The position numbers and the translations under genes are program-made. From the NCBI RefSeq assembly GCF_018130695.1, contig NZ_JAFCJX010000006.1:186001-250000 (forward strand): a stretch of 64,000 bases of DNA. The letters are read 5' to 3'. This DNA comes from Bradyrhizobium jicamae. GTDB lineage: Bacteria; Pseudomonadota; Alphaproteobacteria; Rhizobiales; Xanthobacteraceae. Below are positions 55,252 through 63,535 of this stretch, piece after piece. Below the pieces are notes generated by a model that searched no databases, was not told the DNA's origin, and saw only the letters and a list, made by a program, of their open reading frames with translations. Position 1 is the first letter of the stretch. Every line of letters starts with the position of its first letter.

Positions 55252-56274
55252 ATGCGCATTTTCATCGACGAGAGCGGAACATTTAGCGGGTTTCAGGCCA
55301 ATTCCGTCAGCGTTGTTGGGGCGTTGGTGATCCCAGACGTGATGATGGGCAAGATCGAAAAGAAGTATGCGAAATTTCGGGACGGGTTACCGAAAGAAAA
55401 CGGAGAAGTGAAAGGAAGGCTCCTTAGCGAAAAGCAGGTAGACAAAGTCGTTACGCTTCTAATGCGCAATGAAGCACTGTTTGAGATTACGGCGCTCGAT
55501 CTCGGTTTGCATCAAGAAGCTGCTGTCCGCGATTATAAGCGGAAGCTCGGCGAGGAAATGCTGGCCAAGGTAGCTAATTTTAGAGAGGACGTTCGTCCAG
55601 AGGTCCAAGCGGCCAGCGAATATATCTTGCAAGCCCCGCTAAATCTTTTTCTGCAAGCGCTCACGACATTCAATGTGCTGCACCGAGTTATCAGTCGGGC
55701 AACGACGTTCTTCGCGCAAAGGAAGCCATATGAGCTTGGCTCATTTTCGTGGATTGTTGACGGGAAAGAGCCGACCAAGGTCACCAGATGGGAGGAGTGG
55801 TGGGCGCACTACGCGCAAGGCGCGCTTGCGAGTATGTCAAAGAGACGGCCGGCCTGGATGCTGCCCGAGGGCTTTAACGTCGATTACACGTTCTACGAAA
55901 AGTTCAATTCTGTGGACGAGAAGGGCGAAGCAGGCACTTCGCTAAAGCTACTGCTCAAGGACGTTACGTTTTCTGCCCAAACGCAGTATGGTCTCGAACT
56001 CGTCGATATTCTGACCAACGGCGTTCGTCGCGCGCTCACCGGAAATTTGCAGCGCGACGGCTGGCAAAATATTCATCGACTGATGATCCACGAAAACGGC
56101 GAGCCCTATATATCGTTCGTTCTGTTTAGCGAAGGCGAGGATATTATTCATGCTGCTTCCTACACCGATATCGTCAAAGAAGGTTTTTCGACAGACGGAA
56201 GGCTGATGCTAACGAAGCGTAATCTTCAGCTTGCCTTGAATGCGCAGGACGGCAGGCCAGTGATAGCCGTATAG
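55252..56274 (+). CDS. DUF3800 domain-containing protein
   Basis: 340 aa from the ATG at 55252. Opens with MRIFIDESGTFSGFQANSVS, giving Asp6-Glu7; later QTQYGLELVDILTNGVRRAL with Asp252, a pattern of N- and C-terminal acidic residues expected in the RNase H-like DUF3800 fold. DUF3800 genes are accessory and often sit in defence-rich regions, so a nuclease role is inferred. 55 bases after the nucleotidyltransferase gene. Confidence 0.85.
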   Translation: MRIFIDESGTFSGFQANSVSVVGALVIPDVMMGKIEKKYAKFRDGLPKENGEVKGRLLSEKQVDKVVTLLMRNEALFEITALDLGLHQEAAVRDYKRKLGEEMLAKVANFREDVRPEVQAASEYILQAPLNLFLQALTTFNVLHRVISRATTFFAQRKPYELGSFSWIVDGKEPTKVTRWEEWWAHYAQGALASMSKRRPAWMLPEGFNVDYTFYEKFNSVDEKGEAGTSLKLLLKDVTFSAQTQYGLELVDILTNGVRRALTGNLQRDGWQNIHRLMIHENGEPYISFVLFSEGEDIIHAASYTDIVKEGFSTDGRLMLTKRNLQLALNAQDGRPVIAV

Positions 56275-56319
56275 GAAAGCCCGATTTGGTGGCGGTCCCA
56301 CGAATAGCACGATGCCTGG

Positions 56320-56433
56320 ATGCGTGAGCCGTGCGATAAGGCGGAAGGCGTTGACCAAGCCGCCATCCTCGCGCTCTTCCGCCTGGTCAACCGTTACGTC
56401 GGCAACTTGCAGCCGATGCCCGGCGTCTTCCCG
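56320..56433 (+). pseudogene. Remnant of an SOS response-associated peptidase (SRAP/YedK) gene
   Basis: A short frame reads DQAAILALFRLVNRYVGNLQ then PMPGVFP, the diagnostic N-terminal stretch of YedK/HMCES-type SRAP proteins (normally xxAIxxLFxxxNxxGNLxPxPGIFPD). The catalytic Cys2 region is degraded (MREPC) and no full-length frame follows. It sits exactly at the right edge of the accessory island. Confidence 0.65.
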
Positions 56434-56478
56434 CGCCACAGGGGGAGAGGGTGCAGCCAAACTCGCCGCGCGACCGAA

Positions 56479-57510
56479 CTACAAGCTGACGCCGGCGAGC
56501 ATCCCGGTCTTCGGATGACAGTCTCTGTACTCAAAGAACTGCTCGTCCGCCGCAGCTACCGTCACCTCGTGATACAGCCTGAGCTTCGCGCTCGGCCCGA
56601 GCGTCGACAGATACTTCATCGCCGCACCGAAAATCTTCACATGCGTCGGATGCGACTCCGCCCAGCGCTCGAGGGCGGCAAGGCTCTTCCACCAGCTCTG
56701 GCCGTAGGATTTTTCGTTCGGCTTCCCAGTCGCATCGACCACGCGCATGTAGCGGTTGGCGTAGCAGCCGACGGCCAAGCCGTCGTCGCGCAGGAAGTCC
56801 ATGCCCTCGCGCAGCACCGGCTCGACATCGTCGAGATACATCCTGCGCTCGGACGCTTCGGTGTCGCTCCAGTCCTGGCCGGAGCGGATCAGGCAGAGAT
56901 TGTCATGCGCGACAATTCGGATGCGCCCGCCCTCTCGGATCGCGCGCGGCTCGCCGCCCGGTGCCATCGCGTCGGTCTGCGACAGCGGGATGCGGTCGCG
57001 CATGCCGCCCCAATAGGCGTGCTCCTGCACTTCCCCGCTCATGGCGTCGGCGAGAACAGCGACGCCTTCGGCACGGTCGGGCGATGAGAACAGCGTCTCG
57101 TAGCGCTCGACATGCGGGCGCAGCACCTCGATGAAGCGGCCGACGCCGCTCCCCTGCCCGCCGGTCCAGCCCTCGCGCGCGGACGAGAACCAGGCGTCGA
57201 AGCGCGCGGCATCGTCCCAATAAGCGACCGAGACGACGTTGGTGAAGCCGGCCTGATCGACATATTCGGCGCGATCCCAATGCGTGGGACCGTTGTCGGC
57301 CGCAAAGCGTGCGGCGATCTCGGCCAGCGCCGCAGCCACTGCCGGCGTGGCAGCGCCGCGAACCTGGACGCCGAAATAGGCCATGATCACACGCTTCACC
57401 GCGGGCTTGTGCCGCGCGACGAAGGACGGATATGGCGGCGCATAATCGTCGGGCACGCGGCGGTGGCGCGAACGCGCGGTCTGCAGATGAGATGGAATGG
57501 CGGATTCCAT
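56479..57510 (-). CDS. Phenylacetaldoxime dehydratase-family haem protein (aldoxime dehydratase)
   Basis: 343 aa. MESAIPSHLQTARSRHRRVP at the N-terminus, AYWDDAARFDAWFSSAREGW, HPTHVKIFGAAMKYLSTLGP and LRLYHEVTVAA; the conserved His residues in these last two segments (His287/290 and His314) correspond to the haem ligand and catalytic His of studied enzymes, assignment inferred. Converts aldoximes to nitriles. Downstream of and co-oriented with a nitrilase (30-base gap). Confidence 0.92.
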   Translation of the reverse strand: MESAIPSHLQTARSRHRRVPDDYAPPYPSFVARHKPAVKRVIMAYFGVQVRGAATPAVAAALAEIAARFAADNGPTHWDRAEYVDQAGFTNVVSVAYWDDAARFDAWFSSAREGWTGGQGSGVGRFIEVLRPHVERYETLFSSPDRAEGVAVLADAMSGEVQEHAYWGGMRDRIPLSQTDAMAPGGEPRAIREGGRIRIVAHDNLCLIRSGQDWSDTEASERRMYLDDVEPVLREGMDFLRDDGLAVGCYANRYMRVVDATGKPNEKSYGQSWWKSLAALERWAESHPTHVKIFGAAMKYLSTLGPSAKLRLYHEVTVAAADEQFFEYRDCHPKTGMLAGVSL

Positions 57511-57540
57511 GGCAGCCTCCGGATCAAATTTGCTGATGTG

Positions 57541-58554
57541 TCAGCTTGCGGCCGCGTCGATCTCCGGCTCGACATTGTCGACCGGCAGCGCAAAATGCTC
57601 GACCCGCTTCGACGGCTTCTTGTTCAGCAAGAGCCGCGTCACGTCGGGCCGCGAATAGTGCCCGGCCGGATCGGCGGCATTTTTCGCAATCCCGATCGCG
57701 CCGAGATCGATATCGGCGTAGAGCAGTCCTTCCTGCTCGGGCGGCAATTTCTCCGCGATCGAAGAACCGTCCGGACCGTAGATCGCGGCGTGTCCGCCGC
57801 CGACATGCAGCAAGCCATGCTTGTCGTCGCGGTCGCAGAGCTCGTCGATCATCGCCTTCGACACCGTCGCGCACGGCGCCAGCACGAAGCACGAGCCTTC
57901 GACGGCATAGACGCGGGAAGCTGCGTTGTTGACCTCCCAGCCGAGCGCCGGCGCGAAGGGGTCGTACAGCGAGAAGCTCGGCCAGGCCGCAATATGGACC
58001 TGCTCGTTCTGGGCATACATCGCGTATTTCGACAGCGGCTGCAGATGCTCCCAGCAGCACAGCGCACCGAGCCGGCCGATGCCGGGGCGGTCATGCACCG
58101 CCAGATCGCTGCCGTCCCCCTCGCCATAGACGGTGCGCTCGGCATGGGTCGGACGCAGCTTGCGCCGTTTTGCGATGGTCTCGCCGTCCGGACCAATCAG
58201 CCACTGCGCCAGATAGAGGCTGCCGCCCTCCCGCTCGGACAGGCCGAGCACAGCGGTGAGGCCGGCCTTCTTCACCGCGAGCCGCAGCTTCTCGGCCTGC
58301 GGGCTGTCATAGGCCAGCGAATTGTCGAAATAGCGCTGCACGAAGCCACGACCGATCGCCCAGGCCGGCGAGTCCAGCCAGATGTACCAGGGATAGCCGG
58401 GGATGAACGCCTCCGGGAAGGCGATCAGCTTGGCGCCGTTGGCGGCCGCCTCTTCGATCAGTGCAATCGATTTGGCGATCGACGCATCGAGATCGAGCCA
58501 GGCCGGTGCTGCCTGAACCACGGCGACCTTATATTTTGGATGCTGAATGCCCAT
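57541..58554 (-). CDS. Nitrilase
   Basis: 337 aa from the ATG at 58554. Catalytic triad Glu48 (AFPEAF), Lys132 (RRKLRPTHAE) and Cys167 (ALCCWEHLQPL), the Cys-Trp-Glu signature of nitrilases proper. It hydrolyses a nitrile to the carboxylic acid and ammonia. First gene of the nitrilase-aldoxime dehydratase operon, facing an AraC regulator. Confidence 0.94.
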   Translation of the reverse strand: MGIQHPKYKVAVVQAAPAWLDLDASIAKSIALIEEAAANGAKLIAFPEAFIPGYPWYIWLDSPAWAIGRGFVQRYFDNSLAYDSPQAEKLRLAVKKAGLTAVLGLSEREGGSLYLAQWLIGPDGETIAKRRKLRPTHAERTVYGEGDGSDLAVHDRPGIGRLGALCCWEHLQPLSKYAMYAQNEQVHIAAWPSFSLYDPFAPALGWEVNNAASRVYAVEGSCFVLAPCATVSKAMIDELCDRDDKHGLLHVGGGHAAIYGPDGSSIAEKLPPEQEGLLYADIDLGAIGIAKNAADPAGHYSRPDVTRLLLNKKPSKRVEHFALPVDNVEPEIDAAAS

Positions 58555-58768
58555 GATGTCCTCCCTCGCCCGGCCGCGGAACGCGCCGGTTCGCACTTGA
58601 TCGGCCCCCTCGGCCTCTGACATCATGCTGACCCGAATGCCGAAGCGCCGTTCGACCGGGACGGAAGGAAAAGTCGACTGCCCGGGCACAGCCGGGGTGG
58701 CCGTGCGGCCCGGTACGGAGCTTGCTTTTGGTCGGGATGGCCAGCGTTTTGAACCGTGACAGGAGGAC

Positions 58769-59728
58769 ATGATGCAGGCCCTGTTCACCACCGATCAGGC
58801 GCCGACCCACCGGCGCCTCGCGCTCTGGCAGGACATCGTCTGCGATGTCTTCGTGCAGCTCGACTGCAAGTCCGACCTCGGCGGCGCCTTCCATGGCGCA
58901 ATCACCAGCGCGCAGCTCGGCGCGGTGAAATGCTCGGAAGTCACCTCAGAGCGGCAGCGCGTCTTCCGCACGCCGTCGCGGATCTCGCGTGCGTCGGAGG
59001 ATTTCATCCTGGTCGCGCTGGGCCGCAGGGGCTCAGGCGCCGTGCTGCAGGACGGCCGCGAGACCGTGATCCAGGAAGGTGAGTTCGCGTTCTACGACAC
59101 GACGCGGCCCTATGAGCTGCGATTCAACGACGCCTTCACCCAGACCATCTTCCAGATCCCGCGCGAGATGCTGCACCGGCGCTTCGCCGGCACCCACCAC
59201 CTCACCGCAACGTCGTTCTCGCCGGAGCGGCCGGTGGAGCGGCTCGCCTTCCAGTTCATTGCAGGCCTTGCCGACGTCGCCGACCGGCTCGACGCCGACA
59301 GCGCGATCCGCCTCTCCGACCAGGCGGTCGATCTGGTGGCGATGGCGATGAACGAGCGGCTCGGCCCGAACGCGCTGCCGGCCTCGACCCATCGCTCGGC
59401 CCTGCTCTACCGGCTGAAGGCGCATGTGCTGGCACATCTGCCCCATCCCGAGCTCGGGCTGGCGGAAACGGCTGCCGCGCTCGGGATCTCGCCGCGCTAC
59501 GTCAACAGCCTGTTTGCGGACGAAGGCACCTCGTTCCAGCGCTTCGTGCTGGCGCAGCGGCTGGAACACTGCCGGCGCGACCTCGCCTCGCCCGCACACG
59601 CCCATCGCCATATCGGCGAGATCGCCTTTGCCTGGGGTTTTAACGACCTCTCGCATTTCGGCCGCGTGTTCCGCGAGCATTTTGGGCTGTCACCGCGGGA
59701 TTTCCGGCAAAGCAAGCTGCCGAACTGA
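58769..59728 (+). CDS. AraC-family transcriptional regulator (NitR-like)
   Basis: 319 aa. Cupin-like N-terminal sensor domain (FTTDQAPTHRRLALWQDIVC, then GEFAFYDTTRPYELRFNDAF) and C-terminal double HTH (AETAAALGISPRYVNSLFAD, ... IAFAWGFNDLSHFGRVFREH). Divergent from the nitrilase/aldoxime dehydratase genes and the most likely activator of them, as in known nitrilase operons. Confidence 0.9.
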   Translation: MMQALFTTDQAPTHRRLALWQDIVCDVFVQLDCKSDLGGAFHGAITSAQLGAVKCSEVTSERQRVFRTPSRISRASEDFILVALGRRGSGAVLQDGRETVIQEGEFAFYDTTRPYELRFNDAFTQTIFQIPREMLHRRFAGTHHLTATSFSPERPVERLAFQFIAGLADVADRLDADSAIRLSDQAVDLVAMAMNERLGPNALPASTHRSALLYRLKAHVLAHLPHPELGLAETAAALGISPRYVNSLFADEGTSFQRFVLAQRLEHCRRDLASPAHAHRHIGEIAFAWGFNDLSHFGRVFREHFGLSPRDFRQSKLPN

Positions 59729-59740
59729 CGCGGGTGGTTG

Positions 59741-59863
59741 TCACCTCTCCCCGACGGGGAGAGGTCGATTTGCGCAGCAAATCGGGTGAGGGGCCGCTGC
59801 TCCAATGAGAGACCTTACCCCTCACCCGGCGCTTCGCGCCGACCTCTCCCAAGGGAGAGGTGA
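59741..59863. repeat. Palindromic repeat with arms TCACCTCTCC
   Basis: Similar to 44537-44661, with the left arm TCACCTCTCCCC and right GGGAGAGGTGA, and inner stems GATTTGCGCAGCAAATC and GGCGCTTCGCGCC. Fills most of the gap before the PilZ gene. Confidence 0.75.
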
Positions 59864-60021
59864 AGGTCAGACCTCCTATCGTTTCCGGCGCGGAAATTGT
59901 GGCGAATTCCCGCAGATCGCGGCTGAGAAGGATTTACGTTAACGGCAACAACCGCCGCGTGCCGCCTTCTTTTCGTCGCGCACCCGGATACAGTCCGCAC
60001 CGTTCATCGGGAGGAAGTTCG

Positions 60022-60375
60022 ATGCAGGATCGTCGCCAGGGCGCGCGCGACAAGGTGCTTTATGGCGGCGTTGCCGAGATCAACGATCGCGGCTCGACGA
60101 TGGACTGCGTGGTGCGCAACATCAATGAGCGTGGCGCCTGCGTCGAATTCGACTCCACTGCCAAATTACCCGAGCAGATGACGCTCAAGATCGCGCGCAA
60201 GGGTCGTGCCTTCCTGGCGCGGCTGATCTGGCGGCAGGCCAACAAGGTCGGCCTCGCCTTCCGCATCATGACGTCAGACAACCATGTCAGCGACCTCGAC
60301 GAACGGCTGCGCCGCAGCGAGATCAAGAAGCGCCAGCTGCAGCGCCGGATCGAGGAACTGATCGGCCAACGCTGA
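60022..60375 (+). CDS. PilZ-domain protein
   Basis: 117 aa, GGGAGGAAG before ATG 60022. RRQGARDKVLYGGVAEINDR and VVRNINERGACVEFDSTAKL (the RxxxR and D/NxSxxG region, with E-R in place of S-x), then a helical basic C-terminus (KKRQLQRRIEELIGQR). A c-di-GMP receptor candidate; the second motif is degenerate, so binding is not assured. Near the diguanylate cyclase at 61715. Confidence 0.83.
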   Translation: MQDRRQGARDKVLYGGVAEINDRGSTMDCVVRNINERGACVEFDSTAKLPEQMTLKIARKGRAFLARLIWRQANKVGLAFRIMTSDNHVSDLDERLRRSEIKKRQLQRRIEELIGQR

Positions 60376-60452
60376 CGCCAGCGCGGACCTGGCCTCAATC
60401 GGAGACGATCAGCCAGCCCGCCGGCGCGACCGGCTCCGATGCTGCAATATCG

Positions 60453-60716
60453 CTATTGCACTCTGGATGGCGGCGGCACTGCGCGGAGCGCCCGATCAAT
60501 CCCTTCGATCAGCCCCGCAGCCAACCGTGGCCCGATCGGGACGACGACGGTAAGGGTGTCGTTGACCTCCATCTTGAGGAAGATGTCCGGCGTCTTGTCG
60601 TCCTTGAAGACATCGATGCGGCGCGGGACGAGAAGCCGCTGGGTTGATTGCGGTGCTGCCGCAAGCTGTTGAGGCCCTTCGGGCAAGGGTTTCTGTTCAG
60701 TCGGAGGATGCGCCAT
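60453..60716 (-). CDS. Small hypothetical protein
   Basis: 87 aa from the ATG at 60716. Pro/Gln-rich start (AHPPTEQKPLPEGPQQLAAA) and ordered end (IDVFKDDKTPDIFLKMEVND, then TLTVVVPIGPRLAAGLIEGI). GGAGGA upstream of the start on the reverse strand. Unknown family. Confidence 0.62.
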   Translation of the reverse strand: MAHPPTEQKPLPEGPQQLAAAPQSTQRLLVPRRIDVFKDDKTPDIFLKMEVNDTLTVVVPIGPRLAAGLIEGIDRALRAVPPPSRVQ

Positions 60717-60865
60717 GGTGTGCCTCTCTGTCGGTCGAGGGGTGTCCATGCTGCGGAGCCAACATGCGTGTTGCATGCCGGGTCGCGGCTCGTCGGTCGA
60801 GATTAACCCATCGGCATCCCGTCGGCCTTACTCTAACGGATTACTCCCCGGTGCCACCGCCTAAA

Positions 60866-60910
60866 GCATGATCCGGAAAAGTGTGAAGCGGTTTTCCGAA
60901 AAGATCATGC
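60866..60910. repeat. GCATGATC palindromic repeat, short form
   Basis: GCATGATCCGGAAAAGTGTG to GATCATGC, with arms GCATGATC/GATCATGC and GGAAAA/TTTTCC. Short variant of 10490-10555. Confidence 0.75.
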
Positions 60911-60922
60911 GCAAACAAAGAG

Positions 60923-60965
60923 CTAAAGCGCGATGATGATTCAACTCAATCTCATCGCGCTTTAG
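60923..60965. terminator. Strong hairpin CTAAAGCGCGATGA / TCATCGCGCTTTAG
   Basis: Perfect 14-bp arms (60923-60936, 60952-60965) and a 15-base loop. It overlaps the stop of the minus-strand hypothetical gene and could end its transcript or be part of a dispersed repeat. Confidence 0.55.
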
Positions 60966-61708
60966 TTGACATCGCGCATCGGCCGGGCGTCAGCGGCGAC
61001 CAGCTCCACCAATCGCTTGGCCTGAGCCCCGACGTCGCCGAGACGCCACCATGGCACTCCATCGGCAGAATCGGGCAACCACGCACCGTCGATCCAACGC
61101 TCGGCCAAGGCGCTGGCCACGGCGATGCGATCATCTCTCAGCGCCGCCTGCCTGACATCCTCGGGTATCGACGCATAGGCCGCACGCATCTCCAGATCGA
61201 CGTCCCGTTCGTCGAGCTCTTCATGCGACAAATTGTTCTGGTCCCAGAGGCCGCACATCTGCATCGCAGGGCCGATCCTGTCCGTCCAGATGAAGGCATG
61301 GCCGAGCGGCTCGGCGTAACCGAGCCTGGCAAGCGCCGACATCACCGGCCTGATCCCGTCATGCGGGACAAAAGGAAGCCGCTTTGCCGAGGCATGATCC
61401 CACTGGCTGGCAAATAACAACAGCCATGCGGCCAGAACATCGTCGACGGGCGGCAAATCGGCGTGGCCGGCCTGTGATCGATCCGAGATGAACTCCACAA
61501 CCTGGTCGCCATCGATCAGCAGTTTGTCCTCAAGCGTAGCCAGCCCCAACTTCCAGAGCACGAGGCAGGCACCTTCGAAGGCAGACTGGCTGCCCTGGCC
61601 ACCCAGATCAGCTCCCGCGCGGACGGGCGCGGCGCCCAGCTCACAGCAATTCACGAGCCCGCGCACCAGCGAAGCGGCGAGTTCGCCGTATAGTCTGTGA
61701 ACAGTCAC
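60962..61708 (-). CDS. Hypothetical protein downstream of GGDEF gene
   Basis: 248 aa from a GTG at 61708, six bases after the diguanylate cyclase stop. Soluble and acidic, Trp-rich (ADLPPVDDVLAAWLLLFASQ, then GLWDQNNLSHEELDERDVDL). No domain recognised. The tight spacing suggests operon membership with the cyclase; a possible effector or partner. Confidence 0.7.
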   Translation of the reverse strand: MTVHRLYGELAASLVRGLVNCCELGAAPVRAGADLGGQGSQSAFEGACLVLWKLGLATLEDKLLIDGDQVVEFISDRSQAGHADLPPVDDVLAAWLLLFASQWDHASAKRLPFVPHDGIRPVMSALARLGYAEPLGHAFIWTDRIGPAMQMCGLWDQNNLSHEELDERDVDLEMRAAYASIPEDVRQAALRDDRIAVASALAERWIDGAWLPDSADGVPWWRLGDVGAQAKRLVELVAADARPMRDVN

Positions 61709-61714
61709 CGACGC

Positions 61715-63322
61715 CTATTCCGCGGCGAGCCTGGCCGGCGGCGGCGGCGACCACGCCACCGTGCGGTTGCGGCCGCCCGTCTTGGCCTGATACAGCGCCT
61801 GATCGGCGGCGTGCAGCAGCGCCTCGAAGCCCGACATGCTCGGCGTCGCCGCGGCAAAGCCGATGCTGGCGGTGATGTTGAAATCGACATCGCCCGCCTT
61901 CAACGCACACGCGGCAATGGTGCTGCGCACCCGCTCGGCCACGATCCTGGCCTGATAGAGATCGGTCTCGGGCAGCAGCATCGCAAACTCCTCGCCGCCG
62001 AGCCGGCCGACGATGTCGGAGCTGCGCTTGCCGGCGCGGCAGGCATTGGCGACGGCAACCAGCGCGTCGTCGCCGACCGCGTGCCCATAGCGGTCGTTGA
62101 CCGCCTTGAAATGATCGACATCGATCATCAGCACCGAGAGCGGCCGGTAGTAGCGCTGGAACCGGCTCCATTCCGCCGCAGCCAGCGTCCAGAAATGCCG
62201 GCGGTTGGCGAGCCCGGTCATCGCGTCGGTGGTCGCGAGCTCTTCCATCTGCTGCGCGTTGCGCACGAGATCGGTGACGTCGCAATAGGTCAGCATCCGG
62301 CCGCCGTCTTTCAGCGGCGCACAATGCGCGCGGATATGGCGGCCGTCGGTGGTTTGCAGGTCCCGCGGCGTCTCGTCGCCATCGCGCACGGCGGCGACGC
62401 GACCGGCCAGGAGCGCCTCCCGTTCCTCCGGCGTCTGGCCGCTGGCGCCGGTGCGCACCGAATTCCTGATCAGGGACTCGTAGGACGGGCGGCGCGTGGC
62501 CTGCTCGTCGGTGACGCCCCAGAATCGTCGCATCCGCTTGTTGAGGAATCGCGCATTGAGATCGCGGTCCAGCATGACGACGCCTTCGCTGACATGATCG
62601 AGCGCGCCGCGCAGCATTTCCAGCTCGTCGGCATGACGGACGATATCTGTGACATAGGCATAGCTGATCATGCGCCCGCCGTTCGGCAGGCACGCGCACT
62701 GCACCCGGATCACCTCGCCATTGGTGCGGCGCAGGTCGCGTGGCGCGATATCGCCGGCCTTCACCTGGCGGACACGGTCGGCAACGTAATCGTCGAGATC
62801 CTCAGGCGCGACCTGGTAGGCCCCGGTGTCGCGGCCGTGATACATCAGCGCCACGAAGGCCGGGTTGCGGTCGGCGACCGCATCGGGCAGCGCCCACATG
62901 CGGCGGAACGCGCGGTTGATGAATTGCGCCTTCAGGTCGGCGTCGAGCAGCAGGATGCCGATGTCGATGACGTCGAGCGCGGCGCGCAGCGCCAGCAGCT
63001 GGCCGCGCACGACCTGATCGGCCCCCTTGGCCTCGCCGGCGGCCTCCCTCGCCGCGTCCTCCCTGGCCGCCTCAGCGAGCTCGAAGCTCAGACCGAGCTG
63101 CTTCTCCGACTGCCAGATGCGCCGGCACGGCTGCGGCTCGCCCTCGCCCGCAATCAGCAAATGAAACCGCTCGGGAACGCCCAGCGCGCTCTCGACTTCG
63201 ATTTCAGCCCCGACATCGGAGATGCGGCGGACGATGCAATCGATCGACGACTGGCCGTAATTGGAGATGACCTTGCCCGCCAGGAAGGTGCGGCCGCGGG
63301 GCATCGGTTTCAGTTCGGACAT
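61715..63322 (-). CDS. PilZ-PAS-PAS-GGDEF diguanylate cyclase
   Basis: 535 aa. N-terminal PilZ-like domain (RRISDVGAEIEVES, RRIWQSEKQLGLSFELAEAA), two PAS_7 domains (LDVIDIGILLLDADLKAQFI and LDHVSEGVVMLDRDLNARFL), then GGDEF with GGEEF at 442-446 and an I-site RSSD at 433-436. Predicted active, feedback-inhibited cyclic di-GMP synthase that senses through PAS. Cytoplasmic. PilZ on the same chain hints at self-sensing of product. Confidence 0.93.
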   Translation of the reverse strand: MSELKPMPRGRTFLAGKVISNYGQSSIDCIVRRISDVGAEIEVESALGVPERFHLLIAGEGEPQPCRRIWQSEKQLGLSFELAEAAREDAAREAAGEAKGADQVVRGQLLALRAALDVIDIGILLLDADLKAQFINRAFRRMWALPDAVADRNPAFVALMYHGRDTGAYQVAPEDLDDYVADRVRQVKAGDIAPRDLRRTNGEVIRVQCACLPNGGRMISYAYVTDIVRHADELEMLRGALDHVSEGVVMLDRDLNARFLNKRMRRFWGVTDEQATRRPSYESLIRNSVRTGASGQTPEEREALLAGRVAAVRDGDETPRDLQTTDGRHIRAHCAPLKDGGRMLTYCDVTDLVRNAQQMEELATTDAMTGLANRRHFWTLAAAEWSRFQRYYRPLSVLMIDVDHFKAVNDRYGHAVGDDALVAVANACRAGKRSSDIVGRLGGEEFAMLLPETDLYQARIVAERVRSTIAACALKAGDVDFNITASIGFAAATPSMSGFEALLHAADQALYQAKTGGRNRTVAWSPPPPARLAAE

Positions 63323-63535
63323 GGCGGTATCCTGAGGAGTCCGCTGGTAACATGCAACCAGATCGTGGAGACGGACTTAACCGAAACCGTCCAACCGGAG
63401 CCGTACGGGGGGCGGTCTGCCCGCAATGCTAATGGAACGTTAATGGCGCCTGGCGCGTCTTGCAGGCGCTCGCGCAATTTCCTAATCCGGGACTGATCCC
63501 GGCTCCAATCGAGCTCGCTCCCCTGATGTCGCCCG

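Noticed and set aside
61697..63496. 599-codon plus-strand frame opposite the GGDEF gene
   Set aside because: Antisense shadow; no recognisable features.
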